The position numbers and the translations under genes were made by a program. From assembly GCA_018350325.1 (NCBI GenBank), contig JAEVLN010000027.1, forward strand, positions 840,380 to 904,379: a stretch of DNA of 64,000 bases. The letters run 5' to 3'. The DNA is from Globodera rostochiensis. Its lineage: Eukaryota; Nematoda; Chromadorea; Rhabditida; Heteroderidae. The notes beneath the pieces are model-generated. The model worked only from the letters and a program-made list of their open reading frames with translations, did no database searches and had not been told where the DNA came from. Below are positions 43,901-55,439 of the stretch, one piece after another. Position 1 is the first letter of the stretch. Each line of letters starts with the position of its first letter.

Positions 43901-46900
43901 CATTTTGACAATGTGTTGGGCCCACTTTGTGCAGTTTTGCGGCACTTTGAAAAGAGATCCGGAGGATGAGAATAAACTTATTCTGTGCATTAACGGCGAA
44001 GAGTATCGAGCTGAAGCGTGGAAGCATTATGAAAATTGTGTGAAAGATTTGGAGGAGCAGCTGACGAATATGATCAACGAAAATGGGAAAAATGTAAATT
44101 TTGTTTAAAATTATTTTTTGTAAATGCATTTTAAAGAGTCTAGGTTTTGTCTCCCAGCAAACCAGCTTGTCCCCCGACACCGTCGTATTCGAAACGCCAT
44201 AATTTTTTTTTTTTGTAGTCACCCAAATCCTGTAATTATACCGCACTTTTGACCTTCTTTAACCTTTAAAGTTGGGCACCACTTTGACTCCGCTAAAAGT
44301 ATTGGATTTTGTGGTTTTTTTAAATACATTTTTACAAATTTTAGATTTTTTCCGGGGTCCAGTTTTCGTTTTCTGCTGGTGCCAATCTTTCTGTTCAGTT
44401 TCCGGCACTCGGAAAACTACCATCTCCCTCCCTCTATAAAGTGCCATTGCCCCAGGGTACGGTATTCATATTCCTCTTAAATGAATGTATTCAGGGTGAG
44501 CTGCTCGTCATCCCTCCCCATTTGCGTGCGTTTGTGCGTCAGCAAATACCGAAATGGATGAATTCGCTGAAGAGGGCCGTTCAAATGAACGAGAATTGCC
44601 AATATGTCATTCGCAAAGGCGACGTTGTCCCAGTTGATTACCAAAACACGGGCACACAGCAGCGCAGCACCAATTGGTCGGACGGGTTGCACCAGTTTCT
44701 GCAACTGAAGCACGGACTGCGCATGAACCCGGAAACGCTTGTCACCAGCTTTATCACAAACCCCGGGTTCATTAATAGGTAATTTAGACGTTTAACTGTG
44801 TCCTAGACTTTTAAGCTTTACCGTTTTTTCTCAGAACAAGTCAGGGATGCCATTTAATTGGGGGGAGGGGGGGAGGGAATCCGTGCCGTTTTTGAATGCT
44901 AAGAAACAAGAAATTTCTTAAACTTACAATTTGCAGATACGAAGAAATTTACGGACTTAGCGGAACACTCGGAAGCAAATATGAGCATTCGTTTCTGAAG
45001 GAGCACTACAAAGTCAACATAACACTCATTCCAACATACAAACACACTCAATTGGAAACAATGGATCCCATTATTGCAAATGATCTGCAGAGCTGGATTG
45101 CCGAAATCTGCAAAAACGTAATGGAAATAGCGGATTGTGGTGATTTAAAGCGTGGCCTGGTTACAAATTTCTTAACCATATCAGCCCGCCCTCTTGACCG
45201 CTAACCGCCCGTATTGCTCCAAATTCGAAAATGATATGTTCGAAGCAACTTTCTTCCGATCTTGTTGTGACTTTTGAACCGAAATTTTAGGAACACGGGG
45301 GGTTGACTCAAAAAAGAGTGCGCGATTTTACTTATAAGCGTTTAGGGGTTAAGTCTCGTATCGCTTTCGAGCATCGCACCCTTTTTCATTTGGGGCGAAG
45401 CGACGTTTAAAATGCCATAACTCTTCTTGGACAGTTTGATGAATAAAAGGAAAAATTTGTGCCCTAAAAATCCGTCTTGTGCCCCATTTCTCTTTCGGTT
45501 TTTGACATCGTAAGGCTTCGACCTACCCCTGGTGGTGGGGGGGGGGGTTTGAGGTTGCTTAGTTTCACCCACCCCCCATGGTTTTTCTGCCAAATTTTAT
45601 TTTTGGCGAAGGGGGGGGGGATCTTTCCTACGCCCTTGGTACAAAGCTCTTGGTTTGACTAAACTTAAAAGCGATTAAACCGTAAATTCATACTTTCTTA
45701 AGATTTTCGTCCAAGTTACACTGTGCAAACGAGCTGCTCTGATTATTTGCCTGACCAACGACATTGTAAATCAGATAATTGAAATCGTCAAAGGCACGTG
45801 TCGGACATCAATGTACACAAATATACTGACGATGACGAACATCTTCCGACAGAATTTGTCGGCCCAATGGATGTCGTTTTCTCTACAAATTATGCCGGCC
45901 GCGGCACTGACATTAAAACCAGCGCCGAAATTGAAGCCAACGGCGGCCTGCACGTGATCGTCACGTTTATGCCGAAGAACAGTCGGGTCGAACGGCAGGC
46001 ATTCGGTCGCACGGCACGACAAGGCAAAAAGGTGGCACGGCACAAATTTGTTATAATAATTAAAGCCGGTCTTATCCAACCCTACTCCAAAATTGAGTCT
46101 GAAATTCCAAAATTTTTCTCGGCGGCGTAGACGGGACCCCGTCGAGCCCTTCCCCTCCTACTATAACATGTATGATTGAACCGGTTTAATCATTAATGAA
46201 CGTTTTTTGGGCCAAAAATTATTAAAAATTGAAAGTTTGATGCAATTAGAAAATATATTCGTCTTTTATTTTTGTGCTTATTAAGGGGACGGCACTGCTC
46301 ATTCTTGACAAATGTGACTTGGACGATGATTTATTTGACCAAAACATGGACATATTGGCGAAACGCGACCAATTGGTTAAGCAATCTTTTGAAAAGTGCA
46401 AAAAAGAAGTGCTGCCAAAAATGCTCGCCAGGGATCGATTGTTCGAAAAGGTTTCAACGTTTATGGCAGAAGTTCGCAAAAGTACAGCCGACGCCGTAGG
46501 GGGCAACGTAGAAATTCTGGCGCAGATTGAGGAGCACTGGGGCTTTTGGCTGCGGGAAAAAGTGGAGATGCGAGACAAAAACGCTCCAATGCCTTCAGGG
46601 TAAAAACATCACTAATTAATTAACCAATGCCCCCAAATCAGCGGATGCATTTGATCATTTGTTATAGAAAAGGGAAATTCCCATTCTGTTTTGAAACGCC
46701 CAGTTCGGCGTTGGCACACTTAAAGTTATTAGCTAACCAATGCAATCGAAAGCTTTTTCTGAACTTTGATCAAGCGAAAGCAAGCATTTTTGTCTTTCTT
46801 TGAATAAGTTAAAGCTTAAAACGTGTAGAAATCTCAACTTATCGTATTTCACCAAAGCGTCTAATGGACAAAATGTCTAATGATGGAAATTCAAGGACTG

Positions 46901-49900
46901 AGTTGGACGCCTTCATCGTGGATGAACGTCGGAAAGCAAAGGACCTGAGCATCTTCACGAATCCGTGCTATTTGGTGATGAAAGGGTACAACTTGGACTA
47001 CGGAAATGCCATCAACCATTTGGAGAAGGCAATCGAATTGGATGAGAACCAAAGTGGTTTTGCTGCTCCTGCGCATTATTATATGGCATTGGCACTTGTC
47101 AAGAAGGATCACTATATCAGGTAGAGTAATTGTCAAATTTTTATTTATTAATACAGACATTTGTATATTAAATATTAATAATAATTATAAAATATGAAAA
47201 CAATTCTTTACTTTGTGTCTCAGGGTATAAATTAATGCAGGGTTCGGATCGGGTTAAGACATTTCCCAAGGACAGACATGTTGATTTCCAAGGACATAAC
47301 AGAAAATTTGGTTTTCCATTTTAAAACAAAACGCTTTTTTCTTTTCAAATGGATTGTATTTCTCGCCGGAATGAATCTTTTATACAATTTATTTTCTGTA
47401 TAAATTCCAAAATTTGATTATTTAGCGTGAAAAAATGCAAAGTATGCCTCGAAAATCAACAAAAAGCGGCGGAGCATTTGAACAAAGCAAATGAATTAAT
47501 TAATAACAAATTAATTCCTTGGCTATCGAGAGGAGTGCTAATGAGGCCGGGTGAGAAGAATGGGGAAGGGGAAGGCAGCGCGCAAAGCACGGAATTCTAT
47601 CAGCAAATTGTGAACAAAGTGCAGTTACTTCAACGACTGAGTGAGCAATGCGAAAAATGGTACAATGTGAGCTAATTTTTCAAAATATTTATGTTTGTGA
47701 TTTTGATTGGTGAAATTTTATTTGGGATGCCCGATCGTAATATCGGTTGCTCGGTTCGGGGGTTCTCCAGGATTTAATGTCTTTTTCTTATTTGACTGTA
47801 AATATAACAATTTAAGTTTATTGCCAAGTGCCCTGCTGGCCATGTTTGCAAGTTCAAAGGATGGGTACAGCCGGATCCGGACAAAAAACTGCCGCAAAGG
47901 GAAGTGGCGGAATTTGGCACTTTCGGTGTTTTCGAATTCTATGAGCTTGATTATGTCAAACCGCCAAAAGCATGGGGCTCCATTTTTTGGATGGCTTTCC
48001 TCGGAGTTGCACAAGTCTGCTTTGGAGTGTACCTCGCATGTAATGGCGCTTTTGGACTTGCTGCTTCTTTTCTTAAAGTATCCAATTAATTTAGGAAACC
48101 AATATATATGGGAAGTTCCAACAATATTTTTTTGACATTTTTATGAAAGTATTGATTAATATGCACAAATATTCAGTGCGGAATTAGCGATATCGTCGAA
48201 GCCGCAAGGGCTGCGTTTGGCGATTCTGTCATCAGCTGGGGCAAGAATATTATTGACAAAATTTTGGACTATGGCCCAGTGTTGGCACGTTGGGCCTCCA
48301 ATTATCTCTCGAAATGCAAAAATGGCATTGGCAAGTGGCTGTTCAAATGTGTCAATCGCCTCACAAAACCATTGGAAACAGTGTCGCCAACGAGTATAGA
48401 TTTTGCAGAACAAAAGCGCGCCTTCTTGACCAACGTCTTTATCAGTTCTGGTGCAACGGAATTGAAACGTACGTTTTGGTGTATTTTAATTTTTGGGCAA
48501 TTAAATTTAAAAATTTATAATTGATTACATGGGATTTGAGGTCTGCCGATATTTCTCGAATCGGGGTATGCCAAACGGACTAACCCTGACCGGACATTTC
48601 GGTATCCGTCCCCAGAGAACTGCAAAAAGGGGCAGGGACCGCAAGGGGCCTGGCTTAAAATCAAAAAGGGCATATGGAGCCAGGAAAACATTAAAACAAA
48701 AAAATAGTCTATTTGCTCGAGTTATTTGATAAATTGCCGAGTTTTTTCACCCCGGAATTGTTCCAAGATCATTTCTGACAGTCAAAATTTAGAATTTGTG
48801 GTCGAAAAGACGGGGACGTCGATGCCAGACTTAAATCTCATCGAGGGACTGTGCCGCCAGGGCTTGGCAGCGTCGCTCGGCCGGGACTCAATTCAAAATG
48901 TGCTCAAACTTGGAGACAATTATTGGCGTGACACTGTCAAAGGAGAAATGAGCAAAATAATTTCAAAAAGTGCTCGAAAAGTGTTTGGGGACGGCAAGGG
49001 TTTTGTGAAGAATTTGACCGAGGTCGGTAATTGAATTTGTTGATAATTTAAATCTTAATTACCCTCCCATGGATAAAATGCGTTTTTTGTTAATTTCTTT
49101 GCAAACAATCTGAAAGAACCTCCTCCCGAAACAAAATTTCGCTTATTTTGGCAAAAAATTATTTGTTTGTAATTTTTTTGCGATTTTTGGTGCATATAAT
49201 ACGCTCCCTTTCTGTAATATATACTCCAAGGGTTTGCTATTTTAGCCGGGATTCGGAATCCCGCACTGCATTTATACATAATAAATTACTTAAGCCTAAA
49301 TTAAAATTAAATATTTTCAGTCAGCCCTTGTTCGAACATTCACTAATATATGCGGGGAGGAATTGGACAAATTTGCTGACAAATTTTTCGATGATGCTTT
49401 AAGGACAATAAAAAAAACATTTTCGCAAAATGATGAATCAACGGCGTAAGTGAACACATTAAATTCAAAACAATTTTTTAAAATACCTAAATTTATTTGC
49501 TTCGTCCATTTCGCAAATTATCAATCCCCGTAATCGATGATAATGTTAAATTTTAAAATTAAGTACCGTTCCGCCTTCCGAAGATGCAATCGAAAAGATC
49601 AAGAAAGTGCTTAATGATCCTCTGCCTCCTTCAACAAAGGACAAATATGCCGCACTGCTTAATCGACTCCGCAAACTCAATTTGGGCAGCGAATATGATA
49701 ACTTTCTGAAGGCTTTGGCAAAGCAATTTTCCACGTGCCCGCCGGACAACGACGACAACGACGGGGGTGGCGCCGGCGGGGCATCGAATCGCCCGACGGA
49801 CAACGACGATATTGTTAGAGAAGCTGCACAATCTGTTATTGCCGGACAGCAAAACTCTGAACGAGCAGATTTGAGCTTTTTGCCGCCCGGGGCTGCCCAA

Positions 49901-52900
49901 AACATTTCCTTTTTTAACGTAAGCATTTATGGCATTTTTTACACTAGATTTAGAAGACATTAATTCAAATTCCTGCTTTCATATTACAATTAAGGATTGG
50001 GCGAGGGCCTTTTTTATTTTTTCAAAAATTGTGAACCTTATTTATAGAAAACGGTCTGGTCCTGATTTTTAAGTTCCGGTCTTGACTTAATTACCCGGCG
50101 GCTTCCATCGACACAGATGGACTCACCCAGAAAGCTAAAAGTTTGCTAAACAAATTGTCAAACCCTGAAGTGGGGCCTTAACTGAAACGTCAATTTTTAG
50201 GCGTAATGCCGTTGGCAAATTTCTCTCTTCTGACGGGCAGCCGAGACTACTCTCGATGTCCAATGTCATAAAGGAACAGCAGCCATTAGACCTTTTCTTT
50301 GTGCGACCCCATGAAGCCAAAGTGTTGTCCCTTATAAGACAGCTCGAATCAGGCACAGGTCCCAAGTAAAATTTTGATATCGATTTTAAGGCTCAAGAAT
50401 TTCGGTTTGATACATTTATTGGTGTACATTATTAGGAAGCAATTGGCAAATGCCAACATTCTTAACTATTTAAAAAATTTAGTGATCAAAATTTGTTGCT
50501 AACACATGATCATTAATTCTTTACCAAAATGGCATCGCCCGGGCATGGATTATAAGCATTTTGCATAATTTTAGTGTTAAGCTTCAAACGGTGTTTACGT
50601 TGGCATGGTCCTTTTGAGCATTTTGATGCCATTATTAATCTGAAAATGAATTTTTTATAGTTTAATAGAATTATATAGGTTTTTTTGTTGTTATATACTG
50701 CTAATTAAAAATGCTATTTTTATTTTAGCCAATTTTAATTTTTGGTTAAAAATTTGCTTTAGGGCGTACGGAGTGATTGTCATGGTCGTGCCCGAAGGCG
50801 CTACATTTAAGAAGACACAGGGGGCTGCGGATCGACTGAATCGGGCCATTTTGAAAGAAGAGTACGGCGTGGATTCAATCGAAAAATTGCCATGTGCGAA
50901 AGTGTTGGTCTTTATGGAAAAGTTTTTGGGCAAATTTCCGTTGTGTATACGAAATGAAGCCTCACTGGAGCGCCTGAAGAGTGCAAATAAGTGCTCGGAA
51001 GCGGAATTCGAGCGGATTAAAGCCCAAAGTAAAGATGCAAAAAGCGTTATCGACAAATTGATGAAGGAGAAAAAGATATCGAAAGAAGATTACGACATTG
51101 TGTATCCACCGCCCCACACGTAAATTTTCATTTTATTTCATGAGCGATACTTTGGGCGCCAGGGTGAGGATCATCCAAATCCATCCCGGGCAAAGAGTAC
51201 ATGAGGTCCTGGATGTTTTTAAAAATATTCTCGGTCTTGGTTGGAACCAGGGGACCTCAAATGCTCTCAGATCAGAACTCTGAAATTCCTGATTTTTGAC
51301 CAAAAATCCTCAGGTTCCATCTTAGGGGTCTGTCTGTTCGAACGGCGCCCTTCCCTTTTATACAAAAATTTTTGCATATGTCGAACCCCGAACCCGAATT
51401 CAACAATTGGTCGAAGAACCCTCAATAATTTTAAAGTAGTGCATTTTTGGTCTAAGAAAAAGCTTCGATTCTACGACCTCGAAAACCCATTGAAATAACT
51501 TCTTTTTTTTTATCTTTATTTTTTGAAAATGAGGGGGAGGGGATTTTGTCTGTTTCAATGTTTAAGGAGCAGTGTATACCCCTCAAATGCGGTCGGGGCA
51601 TACCAATTCATCAGCAATACACTGGCGCCATTAGTGGAAAAACACAAATTGGAGAACGTTCCTTTCAGCCCTAAAGTTCAGGTGAAATGATTATTTAAAC
51701 GAAATAATAATTTAACTTCACATAATTACATAATTAGGGCTGGGAATTTTTAGGCACAAAAAATGCGAAATAGGCCGCCGCTAATAAAAACCAAAAACCC
51801 CCCAAAATAAGCACTAAAAATGCCAAAATAGACACCAAATATTATAACGATTAATACAATTTCTTGGCTAATCCAAACATATTTATACATACACTTATTT
51901 TATCATTTTCAGGACTTTCTGGCCTGTAAATTGTTGCATAAGAGGCACTTTGACGACTTTTTGAATAAAACACTTGTGAAGGAAGAATTAAAAATAACTA
52001 AGAAGCGCCTCATAGTGACTAAGCACGAGGGCAAGATCAAAGTGACTGAAGAAAATATCAAAGTGATTAAGCAGAAGGGCGACATCAAAGTGACTTTGGA
52101 GGAATTTGCTGAGAATTTGAGCAAGGAATGGGCCTCATTTCCTTATTCGGCCGACGGTCTAAGCTATTATCACGCGGATGGCCAAAACAAAGCGCTTGTG
52201 AAGTGGAGTGAACTGCTTGACGTGCTGAAGGAAGCAAAGGTGCACTATACAAAAATTAAATTAAAGTGCGAGTGTTTTGATCTGTGGGATCGAAAAAATC
52301 TCTGGGGGTATTTTTGGGGGCTTTGAGTCAAGCAAATCTCGGGGCCTCAGTCTTGGGGAGTTTCGAGTCGCGAGAAATTTTGGTCGCCGAACAGCCTCCA
52401 ACAAATTGATAGTCCACACTCAATTTTTAGGTGCTGTACGATGAGATGAAAAAGAGAGAAAAAGAGGAGGCGGAGAAAAAAGCAAGCACCATTGGCAAGT
52501 TTTTTTGGCTTTTTAAAAAAAATTTTGTCAATAAGTTTCGCTTCTGTGCCTTTTAAATTAAAAGTGCATAACGCGGTGGCATATGTCACCATTCATTTCA
52601 AGTGGGAGAAGCTCGCGGGAAGAGGAAACACTCATTTGTCAGGGGGAAAATAATAAACAAGCGCGAGGACATCTTCAATTTTCAAAAAATTTTTTACAAT
52701 GAGAAATCGGAAATTGTTAAAAATCGGCACTTAAGATTTGCCGGGCAACTAACTACCGATCCCAGACTTTTCATTTTCAAAAAATTGCTGGGTTTGTAAG
52801 AAATTGGGCAATATAGGAACGGCTGGTCTCTCCAAATTTTTGTTCTTCAGAAAAGACACTAATTTGTTTAGTTGTTTAATTTTTGCTATAATAAGGATTT

Positions 52901-52963
52901 TTTTTTTTTTGAAAATTTGAGTTTTCACAATTCAATTTTTGCTTTTTTTCAGTTACCAGCTGA
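40927..52963 (+). CDS. SecA-like ATPase/helicase protein, intron-rich
   Basis: About 25 exons, roughly 1,670 residues. It starts MGNSIGAAIEEQNEDG (40927). 41515-41675: GYYPRDAQLIPILLML and the Walker A block ATGEGKTAIVAL. 42453-42656: VTSSDALARRDAKD, then ILYGDIGSFQGD. 43374-43457: Walker B CIVIDEVDCMLLDE. 44495-44778: YVIRKGDVVPVDYQNTG and NWSDGLHQFLQLKHG. 44937-45159: EEIYGLSGTL and LIPTYKHTQLETMD. 45703-46031: STNYAGRGTDIKT, NGGLHVIVTF and QAFGRTARQGKK (motifs V-VI). Bacterial SecA (about 900 residues) drives preprotein export; here the ATPase core is kept, but the long C-terminal part (46286 onward) has TPR-like repeats, an EFYELD-KPPKAWGSIFW segment with a hydrophobic stretch, a CGISDIVEAARAAFG block and charged coils. 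Similar extended SecA-like proteins exist in some other eukaryotes. GC donors occur at 41152 and 52495. A one-base frame break lies near 45795 and some junctions (46600-46858, 50117-50201) are uncertain. Function unknown; secretion is not implied. Confidence 0.85.
41515..41675 (+). other. Exon with SecA Walker A (nucleotide-binding domain 1)
   Basis: Exon 4 of the SecA-like gene. It aligns with the SecA stretch 'GmxPyDVQLiGgmxLhxGxiaEMxTGEGKT': here GYYPRDAQLIPILLMLSPSK, then QQIATGEGKTAIVALFVVVK. Gly-Glu-Gly-Lys-Thr is intact, so ATP binding is plausible. Confidence 0.85.
43703..43846. repeat. Intronic tandem repeat, about 48 bp x 3
   Basis: Three near-identical copies of AAACGATATCAGCAATTAGT followed by ATTACCTAATTATTGTTACA, just before the acceptor at 43846-43847 of the SecA-like gene. 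The repeat ends at the acceptor tract. Confidence 0.8.
45703..46031 (+). other. Exon with SecA motifs V and VI (nucleotide-binding domain 2)
   Basis: The exon opens with RAALIICLTNDIVNQIIEIV, corresponding to the SecA 'PVLVGTxSIExSExLSxxL' strand-helix, then YTDDDEHLPTEFVGPMDVVF and the motif V block NYAGRGTDIK, followed by NGGLHVIVTF and the arginine-finger block FGRTARQGKK. The first part and the rest differ by one base in frame near 45790-45800. An alternative reading splices a roughly 60-bp GC-AG intron (GCACGT...CGACAG) and keeps the frame at VKEFVGPMDVV. Confidence 0.8.
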
Positions 52964-53319
52964 ATTAACGGCCATTCAGATGACCTGAAGTTGTGAGCCT
53001 TAATTATTGTTCAATCTTTTTATTGTTGTTCCATTATCTTTTGGCATTTACAAATCATTCCCTTATTTATGACAAAAATGTTGAGGGCATGACATTATAT
53101 AGGCTGCGAAAATGGGGTCGACTCTCGCACAATGAGATTTAATTAATCGAAAGCGGCGCCTTTTGCTTAAAAATAACTTTAGTCTTTTTTCCGACATTTT
53201 CTCCTAATTTTGAAAATCCCGTTCTTAACTTATTAATTGGGGGCATTTCGCAGGGACTGAACTTTTATCGATCTTTGGGGGGGGCGGTTGGTAAGAAAAA
53301 ATAATCGTGTCGGAATTGG

Positions 53320-54129
53320 GGCCGGGCTGACTTTGCTGATGGGCAAAATGGCAAAGGCCCCAGGCAAACGCTGATAGCCAATGAGCAAAGTGATGGAAAA
53401 GACAGTGCAAAGAATGATCAGAAGAACGCTCTGGACGTTGCCAAAAAGTGCACAAATAACCGGATCGTCTCAGTTCGGCGCGACCGGTTTGGCACGATTT
53501 TTTCGGCGCCGCTCGTTTCGGCGCGACCAGTTCGGCGCCCACACAAAAAATATTATTTCGGCGCCGACAAAACTTAATTTGAATAAATGCAAATGAGCTT
53601 AGGCTCAAGCCTAAACCTAAGCTAGCTTAGGCCTAAGCCTAACGAATCCCTAAGTCTCAACTTTTACTCAGTTATTCTATCCGGCTTTAGAGTTACTTTA
53701 AAAAAGCCGTTTTTTGCTTAATTCAAAAAATTGCTCAAAATTTTCGTTAGGAATGCGTGATCGATTATTGTTATTTATTTTATATTTATTTATTGTATTT
53801 TGCCAAAAAGCTTATTCGGATGTTTAAAATATCAGCTTTAAGTCTTGATGGTGCATGCTAAAACATTAGGAAATAGAATTAAAGTGAATAATTCTAATTA
53901 AAATCATTTTTTCTTTAATATGATTCGTCGGCGACAAAATACATTTTTTGTGTGGGCGCCGAAACGAGTCCGCGCCGAAACAGGTACGGCGCCGAAAAAA
54001 TTGCGCCAAACGGGTCGCGCCGCCGCGCCGAACTGACCCCGACCGCAAATAACGACTTTAGGGATCAAATCCGAAAGTTGGAAAACGAGGCGGAAAACAG
54101 TGATCAAAATGCACGGCAATTAAATATTT
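53320..54129 (+). pseudogene. Coiled-coil coding exon split by a CGGTC-family element
   Basis: The left part (about 53350-53460) reads GKDSAKNDQKNALDVAKKC. The right part (54054-54129) reads FRDQIRKLENEAENSDQNAR and ends at TAA. The two are joined in frame if the 585-bp element and one copy of its 8-bp target duplication are removed, so the insertion hit an exon. Upstream exons are not obvious. It might be the tail of another gene or a relic linked to the SecA-like locus. No domain beyond a polar helix. Confidence 0.5.
53461..54045. mobile_element. CGGTC-family TIR element, copy 3
   Basis: 585 bp. The ends are CGGATCGTCTCAGTTCGGCG and, inverted, CGGTCGGGGTCAGTTCGGCG. The target duplication CAAATAAC is exact (53453-53460 and 54046-54053). 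The interior has the TTAGGC palindromic module (53595-53643) and the ACTAAAGCCGGATAGAATAA block (inverted, about 53660-53695) shared with 15567-15993. Confidence 0.88.
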
Positions 54130-55300
54130 AACCCTAATTTATTACAAATACCCTAGGGCAGGGAGCTCAATTTGCCCTCCCCTGGATTTTTTGTCCAGAA
54201 AATCAGGTCCAGGCATTGGGCGCGGAGTTTATGACGCTTTTTATTTTTAGAAAAATTTGTTTTACCCGAGTTCGGACCCCCGACCGGATACAAACAATTT
54301 TCCAAAAGCAAATTTTCCCAAAATTGGCCTCAAAATCGTTTAAAAAGCAAAAAATACAATAAAAATAAGAAATGCCTCGAATTGATGCTTTTTAATGAAG
54401 GCCAAATGTGGAGGAGGCTCATAAAAACTCAAATAAAAGAGCCGGAATGACAATTTAAAACTTTTTCGGATTTTTATTTAATTTGAATTCACTGAATTTT
54501 TTGAAATTCATATAATAGTGCCAATCCTAATAAATAGGGAACGGATTATATGCATTTTGCATATTTTGTTTTCTCATATGCTTTGAAGAATACGGCTTAA
54601 AAATAGCCTTTTCGCGTTGGTTTGAGCTTTTTTGGTCAAGTTTAAAAAAACATATTTTTCATATTTTGGGGGTTCGTGCATATTTTTTACATATTTTGCA
54701 TATTTTGGCATATTTTGCATATTTCGAGCATATTTTAGCATTTTTGTTCAAAAATTTGATAAAATGAACCCAAAATCATGGATTTCTGGCTGTTTTTGAA
54801 AAATAATTCATATTTTTAACAATAAGGTTTAGTCATTTTTGAAAAAAATGCTTGAAGAATTGAACATTTTCATAAAAATAAGGGGAAAAATCGCGGCACT
54901 GAAATGGCGCAGCGCTCGAGTGGCTGGCGCGGAGATGGCCAGCTGGCGATGAATTGGCCTGACAGTTAAAATTCCGGAACTTTTTTCTCAATTTGTTCAA
55001 CTTTCCAAAAATACTAAAATAATATGCGAAAAGGCTTTAAACCTACTTATCAGACGTTAAAAGATGAAAAAATTAAGTATTAAGCAAAATAGTGAACTAA
55101 AAGTGCTATTTTTCGATGCATATTTCGGCATTTTTGGTGCATATTTCGGCATTTTTGGCATATTTTGGTGCATATTTTGGCCTTTTTTTGGTGCATATAT
55201 ATGCGCATATTTGGCCATTTTTGGTGCATATCGGTCCGATCCCTACTAATAAAATTGAAATACCGTTTTTATTTACTTTGATTTTTTGGCATTTTCTAAT
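54130..55300. other. Repeat-derived spacer
   Basis: Includes a Merlin-terminus relic (about 54240-54310) and two stretches of CATATTT-type repeats (54600-54760 and 55110-55220) like those inside the hAT-like element 29002-29636. No gene recognised. Confidence 0.45.
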
Positions 55301-55384
55301 TTCAGTTAAATTCTTCTTGGAGAATGGCCAGCAGCAGAACATCGACGTTACGTATAGAAATGGTGCCATAATGGACGAATTTTG
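55240..55384 (+). pseudogene. Duplicated ankyrin exon fragment
   Basis: Intron end and exon start nearly identical to the minus-strand ankyrin exon at 36328-36173, including the intronic CGTTTTTATTTACTTTGATT. The exon part (55306-55384) encodes KFFLENGQQQNIDVTYRNGA before diverging into a stop. A partial, inverted duplicate of the ankyrin locus about 19 kb away. Confidence 0.75.
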
Positions 55385-55439
55385 ATTTTTAACAGCAAAT
55401 TCTCGGTTTAAGGCAGGGGTCGTATCGAAAATTTTTCAA

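Noticed and set aside
40927..52963. SecA gene as bacterial contamination or a symbiont gene
   Set aside because: It has about 25 exons with consistent splice sites, nematode-like intron content including local repeats, and eukaryotic neighbours.
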